In this document: piece after piece, positions 1-8,156 of the stretch
Layout of the letters: the number at the start of each line of letters is the position of its first letter
Position numbering within the stretch: the first letter of the stretch is position 1
DNA from: Sulfurimonas hongkongensis
Lineage (GTDB): Bacteria; Campylobacterota; Campylobacteria; Campylobacterales; Sulfurimonadaceae
Assembly: GCF_000445475.1 (NCBI RefSeq)
Contig: NZ_AUPZ01000013.1
Span: 186,001-250,000 of the forward strand
DNA length: 64,000 bases
Reading direction: 5' to 3'
Notes under the pieces: generated by a model
What the model was told of the DNA's origin: nothing
Database searches by the model: none
The model's input: only the letters and a program-made list of their open reading frames with translations
Made by a program: the position numbers and the translations under genes

Positions 1-322
1 CTTCTTCTAACTTTTCTTGAGTAGCTTTTAGGCTTTTTTGACTGCTTCTTAGTTCTTCTAACTGCTTTGTACTTGACTCATAAGTCGTCTCTTTTTTTGA
101 GAGCTCTTCTTTTAGGTTTTTTATATGTCTCTCTTGTGTTTCTATCTCTTTTTTTTGCTTTAGTATTGCCTTTGCAGTCTGTGCCATCTTCTCAGTTAGA
201 GTTGAGGAGCTTTTTGTATATGTACTAAGTTTTGAACTGGTTTTTTTTATATCAGCATCTACACTGGTTTTTGCAAAAACTACGCTTGTTGCTAAGATAA
301 TCACTAAAAATAGATGAATCAT
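1..322 (-). CDS. EnvC-like murein hydrolase activator, N-terminal part (cut by window edge)
   Basis: This frame is open from an ATG at 322 to the left edge, about 107 codons, so only the N-terminus is visible. It starts with a hydrophobic signal peptide (MIHLFLVIILATSVVFA) and continues as a Lys/Glu-rich heptad-like coiled coil. The ATG overlaps the ftsX stop as ATGA, so the gene is the third member of an ftsE-ftsX operon. In many bacteria FtsEX is followed by an EnvC-type coiled-coil/M23 protein that it activates to split septal peptidoglycan. The M23 domain would lie outside the window, so the assignment rests on context, signal peptide and coiled coil. Confidence 0.6.
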   Translation of the reverse strand, partial: MIHLFLVIILATSVVFAKTSVDADIKKTSSKLSTYTKSSSTLTEKMAQTAKAILKQKKEIETQERHIKNLKEELSKKETTYESSTKQLEELRSSQKSLKATQEKLEE

Positions 323-1131
323 ACCTCTTCTTTATGCCCGATAACTATCATAAATGCTAAAATTATAGATAGTGTCATTGATGCACCAAAAAGAGTAATT
401 GCATCATTTACAACATCAAAAATAACTATATTGATGCTAAGATTTTCAAACTGGTCTTGTATCAAAGGTGCTGATGATATATAAACAAAGAGACCAAAAG
501 TAATAATCCCAGCAATGATGGCATCTACAATGGCAAGTCTGAACAAAACAGCTGAGCGAAGCCAGATGGGTGCACCAAAGAGTGCCATGATACTCATTCT
601 TTCATTATGTTTAAACTGCCAAATACGAAGCTCTTTAAAGATAAGAAGAGTAGTTACCACAAAAACAACGATGGCAAAAACAAATACAACTGTTTTAAAT
701 AGCACTAAAAGTTTATATGTAGTGTCATGGTTATGAGAGAAATCCTCTATTTTGGTTATCGATTTTATCTTCAAAAGGTTTTCTCTTAGTTTCTTTATCT
801 GATGGGGACTTGGATATTGAGTTAGGCTGAGCTTATAAAACTTTGGAAGAGTTAGTTTTAAAAGTTCCTTATTCTTCTTAGTTATACCACTATTTAACCT
901 CTCTATAACACTGTCTGCTGAGAGTTCACTTACACTATATATAAGCTCACTTACATCCATTATCTCTCTATCTTGTAATTTTTTTTGACTTATGACAATG
1001 ATGGAGTAGTTGTTTGCTAAGTTTTGTTTATAAGCCTCCATAGTTCTATCTACAATTGTAAAAATTTGTATAGAAAAAAGTATGCTAACAAGTGCAATAA
1101 CTAAAGAGAAGTGATTTTTAAATGACTTCAT
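319..1131 (-). CDS. ftsX: Cell division protein FtsX (ABC transporter-like permease)
   Basis: Membrane partner of FtsE, which transmits ATP hydrolysis across the inner membrane to periplasmic peptidoglycan hydrolase activators at the septum. One N-terminal membrane segment is followed by a periplasmic stretch of roughly 110 residues and then three C-terminal membrane segments, the FtsX plan. I prefer the start at 1131 (MKSFKNHF) because GGGAG lies five bases upstream; an in-frame ATG at 1143 lacks such a site. The 5' end overlaps ftsE and the 3' end overlaps the EnvC-like gene, so the three genes should be translationally coupled. Confidence 0.85.
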   Translation of the reverse strand: MKSFKNHFSLVIALVSILFSIQIFTIVDRTMEAYKQNLANNYSIIVISQKKLQDREIMDVSELIYSVSELSADSVIERLNSGITKKNKELLKLTLPKFYKLSLTQYPSPHQIKKLRENLLKIKSITKIEDFSHNHDTTYKLLVLFKTVVFVFAIVVFVVTTLLIFKELRIWQFKHNERMSIMALFGAPIWLRSAVLFRLAIVDAIIAGIITFGLFVYISSAPLIQDQFENLSINIVIFDVVNDAITLFGASMTLSIILAFMIVIGHKEEV

Positions 1132-1789
1132 GTATGCTCCCATACTCTATGTTGTAGTGCTTATAATCAACATTTAAATTTCTTGGAATGTTATGAGTTA
1201 CAACTATAACGGTAGTGTTTAACTGCTCATTTGCACCCTCTAAAAGGTTCCATATAAGCTGAGATGAGTAGTCATCTAAGTTACCAGTTGGCTCATCTGC
1301 TAAGATGAGTATCGGGTTGTGTGCTAGTGCTCTAGCCATAGCAACTCTTTGTTGCTCTCCACCACTAAGTTCTAGTGGATATTTTCCTGCTTGATGTTTG
1401 AGTCTAACATGCTTTAGAAGTGAATCAACTTGACTTTTAGTTACACCTTTTTCATATCCATTTATAATGAGAGGAAGCATAATGTTTTTCTCAATTGTCC
1501 ACTCTTTTACAAGCTTATAGTCTTGAAAAACTATACCAATATGTCTTCTTAGGAAGTTAAGTTTAGAAGTTGTAACACCACGAAGCTCTACTCCACCAAC
1601 TATCAAACTCCCTTGTTTGGCCTTTAGAGAGCCATAAAGAGATTTAAGTAGAGTTGACTTTCCACTTCCACTAGCTCCAGTTATAAAGATAAAACTACCA
1701 GAGTCAATGGAGAAGTTTGCCTTGTTTATAATCGTCTCATTGTTTGAGTATGAGAGAGATAAATCTTGTGCTATTATTACCTTATCCAT
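1118..1789 (-). CDS. ftsE: Cell division ATP-binding protein FtsE
   Basis: Cytoplasmic ABC ATPase that pairs with FtsX. The Walker A motif GASGSGKST is at residues 38-46, the ABC signature LSGGEQQ at 141-147 and Walker B LILADEP at 161-167; at 223 aa the length is typical. Its start overlaps the 3' end of trmB by eight bases and its end overlaps ftsX, so trmB-ftsE-ftsX read as one leftward transcript. The ftsX partner directly downstream separates it from LolD/MacB-type ATPases, which otherwise share these motifs. Confidence 0.92.
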   Translation of the reverse strand: MDKVIIAQDLSLSYSNNETIINKANFSIDSGSFIFITGASGSGKSTLLKSLYGSLKAKQGSLIVGGVELRGVTTSKLNFLRRHIGIVFQDYKLVKEWTIEKNIMLPLIINGYEKGVTKSQVDSLLKHVRLKHQAGKYPLELSGGEQQRVAMARALAHNPILILADEPTGNLDDYSSQLIWNLLEGANEQLNTTVIVVTHNIPRNLNVDYKHYNIEYGSIHEVI

Positions 1790-2954
1790 GAAAAACCTCT
1801 TCTAGACATTTGTGTGCTAAAAGATTACTCTTGGAGCTTAGTGGAAGTGATGGATAGTAGGATGCCACCCTGTCTCTTACGATTATGTAGAGATGCTCAG
1901 GTCTATCAAAACTACCAAGAGAGACTCTAAACATAACACCACCATCAAGTCTATAAACTCTCTCAAAATGGATAAATCCGCCATCAAACTTTTTTGTAAC
2001 TCCATGAAGAGCAAAAAGCGTATCATCACTTATACTCACATCACTAAAGTCAAAACTTCCCTCAATAAGTAGTGCATCTGATTCTTCTTCATTTATCATT
2101 GTCACATCATAAATGTTCTTTTGCATTTTTTTCCATCTATCTTCATACTTAGAGCTGATGGCGATATCTCTATTTTTGTTTATATGAAGTATGATTTTAT
2201 CAAACGCAATAAAAGTCTTATACGAGTAAGCATAGTAATTTTCACTATCTGTTCGAAGCTCTAATCTTCCATCAACTCTTAAAACTCTCCTAGCCTCTTC
2301 TATAAAAGAGGTGGAGATTACTCTACGATGTGGTTTTTTATCCCACGGAACTGGAAAGTGAACAAAGATCTTCTCTACTATGTTTGATGGAACGAGTTCC
2401 AAAAAAAGTCTTGCATCATAATCAAGCACAAACAAATTATCAATATTTTGGATACTAACTTGCTTTAAAACCTGCTCGATGGAGGGTCTATGAATCTCAA
2501 TGCCTATAAACAAAATATCTCTATTTTCTTTAGCCTGATGCAAAAGATGTCTGCCAGAGCCAAAACCCACCTCTATGCTTATGCGTTTATCATCTAAAAA
2601 GCCATCTGTAAAAAAGCTAATATCTCTTAATGCATTTGAAGTTTGCAAGTGGATATTTTTCTGTTTTAGAGGAACGTTTGAAGATATAACTTCTAGCTTT
2701 GCAAAGTCTGCATAAGCCAAAAGTGCTTTATGCACATTGTGAATGGAAGCTGGCCTTGTAAGCTTGTCTGTTTTTAAAAGATTTTTGGACTCTTCTTCTT
2801 TTCTTAGCAAAAAAAAGTCATCACCTTCAACACTTACTGAGATAAGAGTCTCATCTTCGTGCATAATATTTTTTGCGGCAAAATTAAAAGAGACTCCATC
2901 ATGACTTTTTTTAAACTCTATCTCTTTAAACTCTTTTATATGAAGGTGTGGCAT
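1782..2954 (-). CDS. trmB: tRNA (guanine-N7-)-methyltransferase TrmB
   Basis: Uses S-adenosylmethionine to make m7G46 in tRNA. The SAM-binding motif I ([10 protein letters not shown]) is at about residues 127-136 and the family HFPVPW-KKPHRR motif at 199-211. At 390 aa it is much longer than the roughly 240-aa enterobacterial enzyme, with about 110 extra residues before the methyltransferase core and a C-terminal extension. Long versions of this kind are usual in Campylobacterota as far as I know. It overlaps ftsE and lies 10 bases after the Fn3 lipoprotein gene. Confidence 0.88.
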   Translation of the reverse strand: MPHLHIKEFKEIEFKKSHDGVSFNFAAKNIMHEDETLISVSVEGDDFFLLRKEEESKNLLKTDKLTRPASIHNVHKALLAYADFAKLEVISSNVPLKQKNIHLQTSNALRDISFFTDGFLDDKRISIEVGFGSGRHLLHQAKENRDILFIGIEIHRPSIEQVLKQVSIQNIDNLFVLDYDARLFLELVPSNIVEKIFVHFPVPWDKKPHRRVISTSFIEEARRVLRVDGRLELRTDSENYYAYSYKTFIAFDKIILHINKNRDIAISSKYEDRWKKMQKNIYDVTMINEEESDALLIEGSFDFSDVSISDDTLFALHGVTKKFDGGFIHFERVYRLDGGVMFRVSLGSFDRPEHLYIIVRDRVASYYPSLPLSSKSNLLAHKCLEEVFHG

Positions 2955-2964
2955 CAGCTCTCAT

Positions 2965-4320
2965 TTAGTTAAAATCTTGAGTAGGTACAATTACCTCTAC
3001 TTCTTTGTTAACAGGTCTAGAAGGTTTATCTTGTGTTATCTCTTCTTTTTTAGAGTTATCTCTAACACCAGCTGGTGTTTTAACTTGAACTTCTATGCTA
3101 GGTTTTGATTTAATTCCATAAGCATCTATGGCGTAAACTTTGTAGTAGTAAGTAGTATTTGGTCCTATCTCAGGGTCAGTAAACTTTAAACCTTTTATAT
3201 CTACAAACTCCTCTTCTTTAGCATCAAACCAACCAGTTTTAGATTTTTTAACCACGCTATATTTCACAACTCTGCTATCTTTGTTTTTCCAATTTATTTC
3301 TATCTTGTTGTTCACTAACTTCGCTTCTAATAGAGATGGAGTTTGAGGCTTCATAAGAGTTATGCCTTGGATTGATATCTTATTATGAATACTCTCAAGT
3401 CCATTTTTTTCAACTACACTCACGCGATAAAAATACTCTTTTGCATCTTCTTCTACAATATCTGTAAATGTAGGGTTATAAAGTTTTGCAATAAGCTCAT
3501 AACTTCCATTTGAACTCGTTGAACGATAAAGATGATATCTAGCAAAATCTTTTGCCTCAGATTTTTCCCAGTTTATCTCTATCTTTCTTGGCAAATCAGT
3601 AGTAGCTACGATGTGTTTAACAGGGTTTGGAAGTGGTTTTGTCACAACTTGGACTATCTCACTAGGTGTTGATGTGATATTATCAAATGTCACAACTTTT
3701 ACACGATACTTATAAACATAGTCATCTTTTAGTCCTGTGTCTATGTACTCAGCATTGAGTCTTCCATCTATAGTAGCAATTCTTTTCCAACTCTCTTCTT
3801 CTAAGGTTTTTCTCTCAATAATGTATGATTTTACCTTTTGGTTTGCATGTGGTCTCCAGATTATTTTTGCAGCTCTTGGCATATTTTCTATACTTTTTAT
3901 CCAAACAACTGATTGTAAAACTGGAAGCGAGCTTACAATCTTCATCTCGCTCATTTGCGACTCTGCATTTTTAGAAAATGTTTTAAAACTATATGTGTAG
4001 CTTGTGTTTGGAATAACATCATTGTCTAAAAAGTGAGTTGTAAAACGATTTTCAAGAGTTTTATAATGACGAAGTTCACTACCTTCTAGGTTGTTTCTTT
4101 GCTTATAAACATAAATACCTTTTACTCTCTCATCTGTTATAGCATTCCACTCAAAAGCTATTGAGTTCATATCTTCAACTACGCCATTTTGGGTAAGCTT
4201 TACTATGGGTAGTGTTTTATCTATCTTAGTTTCATCACTTGGCTTTGGTGAAATACCACCACAACCACTAAATAGTAGTAGAGAAACTGCGCAAAATAGT
4301 GCTAGTGTTTGTAACTTCAT
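2965..4320 (-). CDS. Fibronectin type III domain lipoprotein
   Basis: Predicted lipoprotein. A short hydrophobic signal ends in a lipobox F-S-G-C with Cys20 as the lipidation site. The rest contains three to four Fn3-like beta-sandwich repeats, each with the W-x-P/Y-x-Y-x-V pattern (for example around YKYRVKVVTF, YFYRVSVVEK and YYYKVYAIDA). Fn3 domains usually bind proteins or carbohydrates; no enzymatic motif is visible. I prefer the start at 4320, which has GGAG seven bases upstream, over an in-frame ATG at 4338. The gene overlaps the 3' end of rluD by about 50 bases. Its partner is unknown. Confidence 0.75.
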   Translation of the reverse strand: MKLQTLALFCAVSLLLFSGCGGISPKPSDETKIDKTLPIVKLTQNGVVEDMNSIAFEWNAITDERVKGIYVYKQRNNLEGSELRHYKTLENRFTTHFLDNDVIPNTSYTYSFKTFSKNAESQMSEMKIVSSLPVLQSVVWIKSIENMPRAAKIIWRPHANQKVKSYIIERKTLEEESWKRIATIDGRLNAEYIDTGLKDDYVYKYRVKVVTFDNITSTPSEIVQVVTKPLPNPVKHIVATTDLPRKIEINWEKSEAKDFARYHLYRSTSSNGSYELIAKLYNPTFTDIVEEDAKEYFYRVSVVEKNGLESIHNKISIQGITLMKPQTPSLLEAKLVNNKIEINWKNKDSRVVKYSVVKKSKTGWFDAKEEEFVDIKGLKFTDPEIGPNTTYYYKVYAIDAYGIKSKPSIEVQVKTPAGVRDNSKKEEITQDKPSRPVNKEVEVIVPTQDFN

Positions 4321-5245
4321 TAATCTGCTCCATATCAAATTTTTTATCTATAAACTCTTTTGTTGCATTATCTAAAGACGCACTAAAAAAAAGTTTTTCT
4401 TTACTTTTTGGATGAGTAAAATATATTATATAAGCGTGAAGCAATATGCGTTCCGATTTGTCCATTTTTGGACTCTGTGCATAGATGTGATCACCCAAGA
4501 TATGACGATTTATACTCTCTAAATGAACCCTTATCTGATGCGTTCTTCCAGTAAAGAGTTTACATGCGATAAGTTGAAATTTTTCATCGCTAGAGTGTGC
4601 TAAAACCTTAAACATAGTCTTTGCAGTTTTTGATTTTCCATCATTACTACAAGCCATCTTAAGTCTGTTGTGATGGCTTCTTGAGATATTTTTCTCTATA
4701 ATAGTCAACTCTTCTTTTAGAGGTGGGTTTATAACTGCGAGATAGTATCTTCCCATACTTTTGTCTTGGAGTTGAAGAGATAAAAACTCATGGGCTTCAT
4801 TATTTTTAGCCACAACCATAGCGCCACTTGTTCCTTTATCTAGTCTGTGAACTATTCCATGTCTCTCTTGCCCACTGATAGTAGAGAGTCTTATACCTTT
4901 GTGTTTTAGCCAGTCAACTAAAGTAGGCTCTTTTACACTCGGCGCTGGATGGACTGTAACTCCGCTTGGTTTGTTAATAACTAAGATATCATCATCTTCA
5001 TAGAGTATCTCTACATCAAAGTCAATCTCTTGAGGTTTGGTGTGTTTTGCCTCTACAAGCTCTATAAGAACACTCTGTCCCTCTTTTAATTTTAGTCCAG
5101 TTTTTATAGTAGACTTATCATCTACTTTTACAAATCCGCTCTTTATCAAAGCTGCTATTTGTGAGCGGGTATCTTCTAGTTGTGATGCAAGAAATGCATC
5201 TAGTCTTTGTGGTTCATTACAAACAAAGCTCTTTGTCTCGCTCAT
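4268..5245 (-). CDS. rluD: Ribosomal large subunit pseudouridine synthase, RluD/RluC family
   Basis: Converts uridine to pseudouridine in 23S rRNA. An S4 RNA-binding domain (about residues 10-65) precedes the RluA-type catalytic domain. The signature HRLDKGTSG is at 133-141 and contains catalytic Asp136. The 325-aa length fits RluD-like enzymes. The exact target uridines cannot be told from the sequence, and RluC or RluA specificity is possible. It is the first gene of a leftward run and is divergent from rodA with a 93-bp spacer. Confidence 0.85.
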   Translation of the reverse strand: MSETKSFVCNEPQRLDAFLASQLEDTRSQIAALIKSGFVKVDDKSTIKTGLKLKEGQSVLIELVEAKHTKPQEIDFDVEILYEDDDILVINKPSGVTVHPAPSVKEPTLVDWLKHKGIRLSTISGQERHGIVHRLDKGTSGAMVVAKNNEAHEFLSLQLQDKSMGRYYLAVINPPLKEELTIIEKNISRSHHNRLKMACSNDGKSKTAKTMFKVLAHSSDEKFQLIACKLFTGRTHQIRVHLESINRHILGDHIYAQSPKMDKSERILLHAYIIYFTHPKSKEKLFFSASLDNATKEFIDKKFDMEQINEVTNTSTILRSFSTTI

Positions 5246-5305
5246 CTTGTGCCTTTGTGGATAAACTTAGTACCTCTACAAAAAAGCTCTTTAACTCTTT
5301 TGTGA

Positions 5306-5330
5306 TACAATTTATAAATTTTTTATGGAG
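5306..5330 (+). promoter_or_regulatory. Likely rodA promoter -10 and ribosome-binding site
   Basis: TACAAT at 5306-5311 fits a sigma-70 -10 box. GGAG at 5327-5330 lies eight bases before the TTG start at 5339. Both are in the divergent rluD/rodA spacer. Confidence 0.35.
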
Positions 5331-5338
5331 TTACAAAC

Positions 5339-6451
5339 TTGTGGAGATTTGATAAGCGTATTTTAGCACAATTTGATTTTTTTTCTATTATCCTTATCAT
5401 ACCTCTTGTAGTAACTTCAAACTGGCTTATAGGAGAAGTAGTGCCGGCTCTTGCACAAAAACAGAGTGCTTATGTTGGAGTTGCAGTGATCGCGTTTTTA
5501 TTTGTTTTTTTACTCCCTATCCGTAGAATGAGCTGGCTTATTCCTCTTATCTACTGGGCAAATATTGCTCTTTTGTTTGCAGTTGAATTTTTTGGACACT
5601 CAAGACTAGGTGCAAAGAGATGGATAAATATCCCTTTTATAGATGCAACCATACAGCCATCAGAGTTTGTAAAACCAGCTCTTATCCTTATGTTAGCCTA
5701 CCTTATCCACAAAAACCCACCCCCCCCAGATGGATATAGACTAAAAGATTTTTTAAAGATAAGTTTTTATATTTTGCTACCATTTACTCTTATAGTTAAA
5801 GAGCCCGACCTAGGAACCGCCCTTGTTTTAATGCTCATCGGATATGGCGTACTTTTTTACATTGGAGTCTATTGGAAGATTTGGATAACAATTCTTGCTA
5901 CTATCTTACTAGTTTCGCCTCTTGTTTTTAAGTTTGCTCTTCATGATTATCAAAAAACAAGAATAACAGACTTTTTAAGTGAAAAGCCATCATATCATGT
6001 ACAACAGTCCATCATAGCCATAGGTTCAGGAGGATTAACAGGAAAGTCAAAAGATGATGCAACGCAGACTCAGATGAGATTTCTTCCCATCTCTACAAGC
6101 GATTTTATTTTTGCTTTTTTAGTCGAGAGAAGTGGCTTTTTAGGTGCTTTAGCTATCATACTTATATATGTTGTCTTAATTCTTCATCTTATGAGTCTTA
6201 GTATCTACAATACGGACTATTTCATAAAAGTAGTTAGCATCTCCATCTCTTTTATGATCTTTATATATATGGGAGTAAATATCTCTATGACAATAGGTTA
6301 CGCCCCAGTTGTTGGAGTTCCTCTGCCTATGTTTAGCTATGGAGGAAGTAGTTTTATAAACTTCATGATTCTCTTTGCCATCATGCAAAATCTTATTACT
6401 TTTAGGTATAAAGATATGTATGATGTAAGAGGGACTAAGAGCTTTTTATAA
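5339..6451 (+). CDS. rodA: Rod shape-determining protein RodA (SEDS peptidoglycan polymerase)
   Basis: Polytopic inner-membrane glycosyltransferase that polymerises lipid II during elongation with a partner PBP2. About ten hydrophobic segments are visible. SEDS hallmarks include GAKRWI plus PSEFVKP near residues 90-113 and the C-terminal GVPLPMFSYGGSS. The start is TTG, since the only well-placed GGAG is eight bases upstream of it. A C8 tract at 5720-5727 encodes the PPPP of a cytoplasmic loop. FtsW is the alternative family member; the length (370 aa) and loop motifs favour RodA. Confidence 0.87.
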   Translation: MWRFDKRILAQFDFFSIILIIPLVVTSNWLIGEVVPALAQKQSAYVGVAVIAFLFVFLLPIRRMSWLIPLIYWANIALLFAVEFFGHSRLGAKRWINIPFIDATIQPSEFVKPALILMLAYLIHKNPPPPDGYRLKDFLKISFYILLPFTLIVKEPDLGTALVLMLIGYGVLFYIGVYWKIWITILATILLVSPLVFKFALHDYQKTRITDFLSEKPSYHVQQSIIAIGSGGLTGKSKDDATQTQMRFLPISTSDFIFAFLVERSGFLGALAIILIYVVLILHLMSLSIYNTDYFIKVVSISISFMIFIYMGVNISMTIGYAPVVGVPLPMFSYGGSSFINFMILFAIMQNLITFRYKDMYDVRGTKSFL

Positions 6452-6509
6452 AAATTTTATTTTCTTATAGAGTTTATCAAAAGCCTATTTAAAATATAGT
6501 GTTAACATT

Positions 6510-7226
6510 TTAAACTCTTTTTTCTAAAAATATCTCTATCTCACTAGCTATCTCATCTATTGCCTCTGTTGCTTTTTTATATAGCACTTTTGTATATAAC
6601 TCATCATTTATAGTAATACTTGGCTCAAGATTGTTTAAAATTGTCCTATCCACATAGGAGCTAAGAATATCTACCGCTATAACATTTCCACTTGTGCCTA
6701 TGACGACCAAAAGTTCACAGTCATCTATCTCTTGATTTATCTTGGCATACATAGGAGCAGCTTCGCCAAACATTACAATAAAAGGTCGGATTTTCCCACT
6801 TGCACAAGTTGGGCATTTACCATTAAAACTATCTTGTGTTTTTTTATAACCTATATCATAAACCAACCCACACTTCTCACACTCAACTTTTGTCAAATAT
6901 CCATGCAGATGCACTATATCTTCATGTGCAATGCCCGCCTTTTCAAAAAGATCATCTACATTTTGAGTGATGATAGCTATATCATCTTTGTATTTAGCCT
7001 TTAATCTTGCTATAACTCTATGTGCTCTGTTTGGCTCTTTATCTGCTAAATCTAATCTTCTCTTATCATAAAACTCTATAGTCGTCTCTCTGTTTGTCTC
7101 AAGACACCCAGCCGTGCAGATATCTTTTATATCATAGTGCTCCCAAAGTCCTTCACTATCTCTAAAAGTACTTATACCAGACTCAGCACTTATCCCAGCG
7201 CCACTTAAAATCACTACTTTTGCCAT
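6510..7226 (-). CDS. cobB: NAD-dependent protein deacylase (sirtuin, CobB type)
   Basis: Removes acyl groups from lysine using NAD+. Visible motifs are GAGIS (9-13), TQNVD (87-91), HLHG with catalytic His108, and zinc cysteines at 116, 119, 138 and 141. Tyr53 and Arg56 form the YxxR pair that marks class III sirtuins (CobB/SIRT5) and binds succinyl-lysine, so desuccinylase activity is likely beside deacetylase activity. It is convergent with rodA. In this bacterium it could act on acetyl-CoA synthetase (60684-62648), a classic CobB substrate, but that is inference. Confidence 0.9.
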   Translation of the reverse strand: MAKVVILSGAGISAESGISTFRDSEGLWEHYDIKDICTAGCLETNRETTIEFYDKRRLDLADKEPNRAHRVIARLKAKYKDDIAIITQNVDDLFEKAGIAHEDIVHLHGYLTKVECEKCGLVYDIGYKKTQDSFNGKCPTCASGKIRPFIVMFGEAAPMYAKINQEIDDCELLVVIGTSGNVIAVDILSSYVDRTILNNLEPSITINDELYTKVLYKKATEAIDEIASEIEIFLEKRV

Positions 7227-7269
7227 GTTAGTTTTTTCCTTTTTATAGATATTTCACTCAACTTATTAG

Positions 7270-8043
7270 TTAAATATCAACAACATAACTTACATTTCTT
7301 CCAGATGTACCCTCTTTGTGTTTTATACATCCACCCCCCCCACCAACTCCGAATCAAAAATCTTATTTAAAACTTTTATCTGCCCCTCATTGAGTGGTTG
7401 ATTCCTATGTATATCCCAAAACTTTGTTTTTTCTATAAGATGCTCTATATTTTTAAGTGCACATTGCACTGCATCTTTTAACACACTAAGATGCTAAATA
7501 AGCCAAGAAGTAATATCAAAAGTTCTATTATAAAAGAGATTTGTAGTTTTGTCTAGAGTAGTATAATATGCTTTTCTATTGTTGTTTATAGTGGTAGATA
7601 CAAAATAGAGTTTAAACTCACTGCCTGAAGCGTGTTTTAAAAGTATGTAGGCTGTAATAGCTCTTGCTATTCTTCCATTTCCTTCATCATAGGAATAGAT
7701 AGATACAAACCAAAGATGGGCTATTGCACATTTTATATAAATATTTTCATCACTGTTATTACAGTAGTCTAAAAAGTTTACAATGTCTTTATCTATGTTT
7801 GAGACTGGCACCGATTTATAGCGTACTTTCTCAAACCCAATTGCAACAGATACAACTTCCACCTTGTCTAAAATATGAACGAATACTCTCTCGTTTAAAA
7901 ATCTCACCCTCTGTTAAATATCTATTTACAGACTCATCAGTAAGTGCATCGATTTTGATTTTTCTAATATCATCTTCATTAAAAAAGCTTTGTCATACCA
8001 TCTAGTATCCCTCTTTGGTATTTTATTTCATTTATAATGTTTA
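7270..8043 (-). pseudogene. Decayed Fic-family (AMPylator-type) gene
   Basis: Pieces of one Fic protein can be read in order on the minus strand in different frames. The N-terminal piece (INEIKYQRGILDGM) stops at TAA TGA. A shifted piece follows (DALTDESVNRYLTEGEIF). The longest intact piece, 7494-7907, carries the core YSYDEGNGRIAR and ends in a TAG. After that stop the frame resumes (EHLIEKTKFWDIHRNQPL) until a C8 tract at 7334-7341, beyond which only another frame stays open to 7270. The family core is HPFx(D/E)GNGR; here the catalytic His is Tyr, so even the intact core would be inactive. Exact ends are approximate. Confidence 0.75.
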
Positions 8044-8156
8044 CTATTAAAATTTTTAGATATTTCAGTTAAATAAGTGTTACGAAGTGGTGCACTTTTG
8101 CACTGCGTTTTGGTACATTTTTGGATTGCGCTTGACAGCTTGGGCTATTGTGGTTA

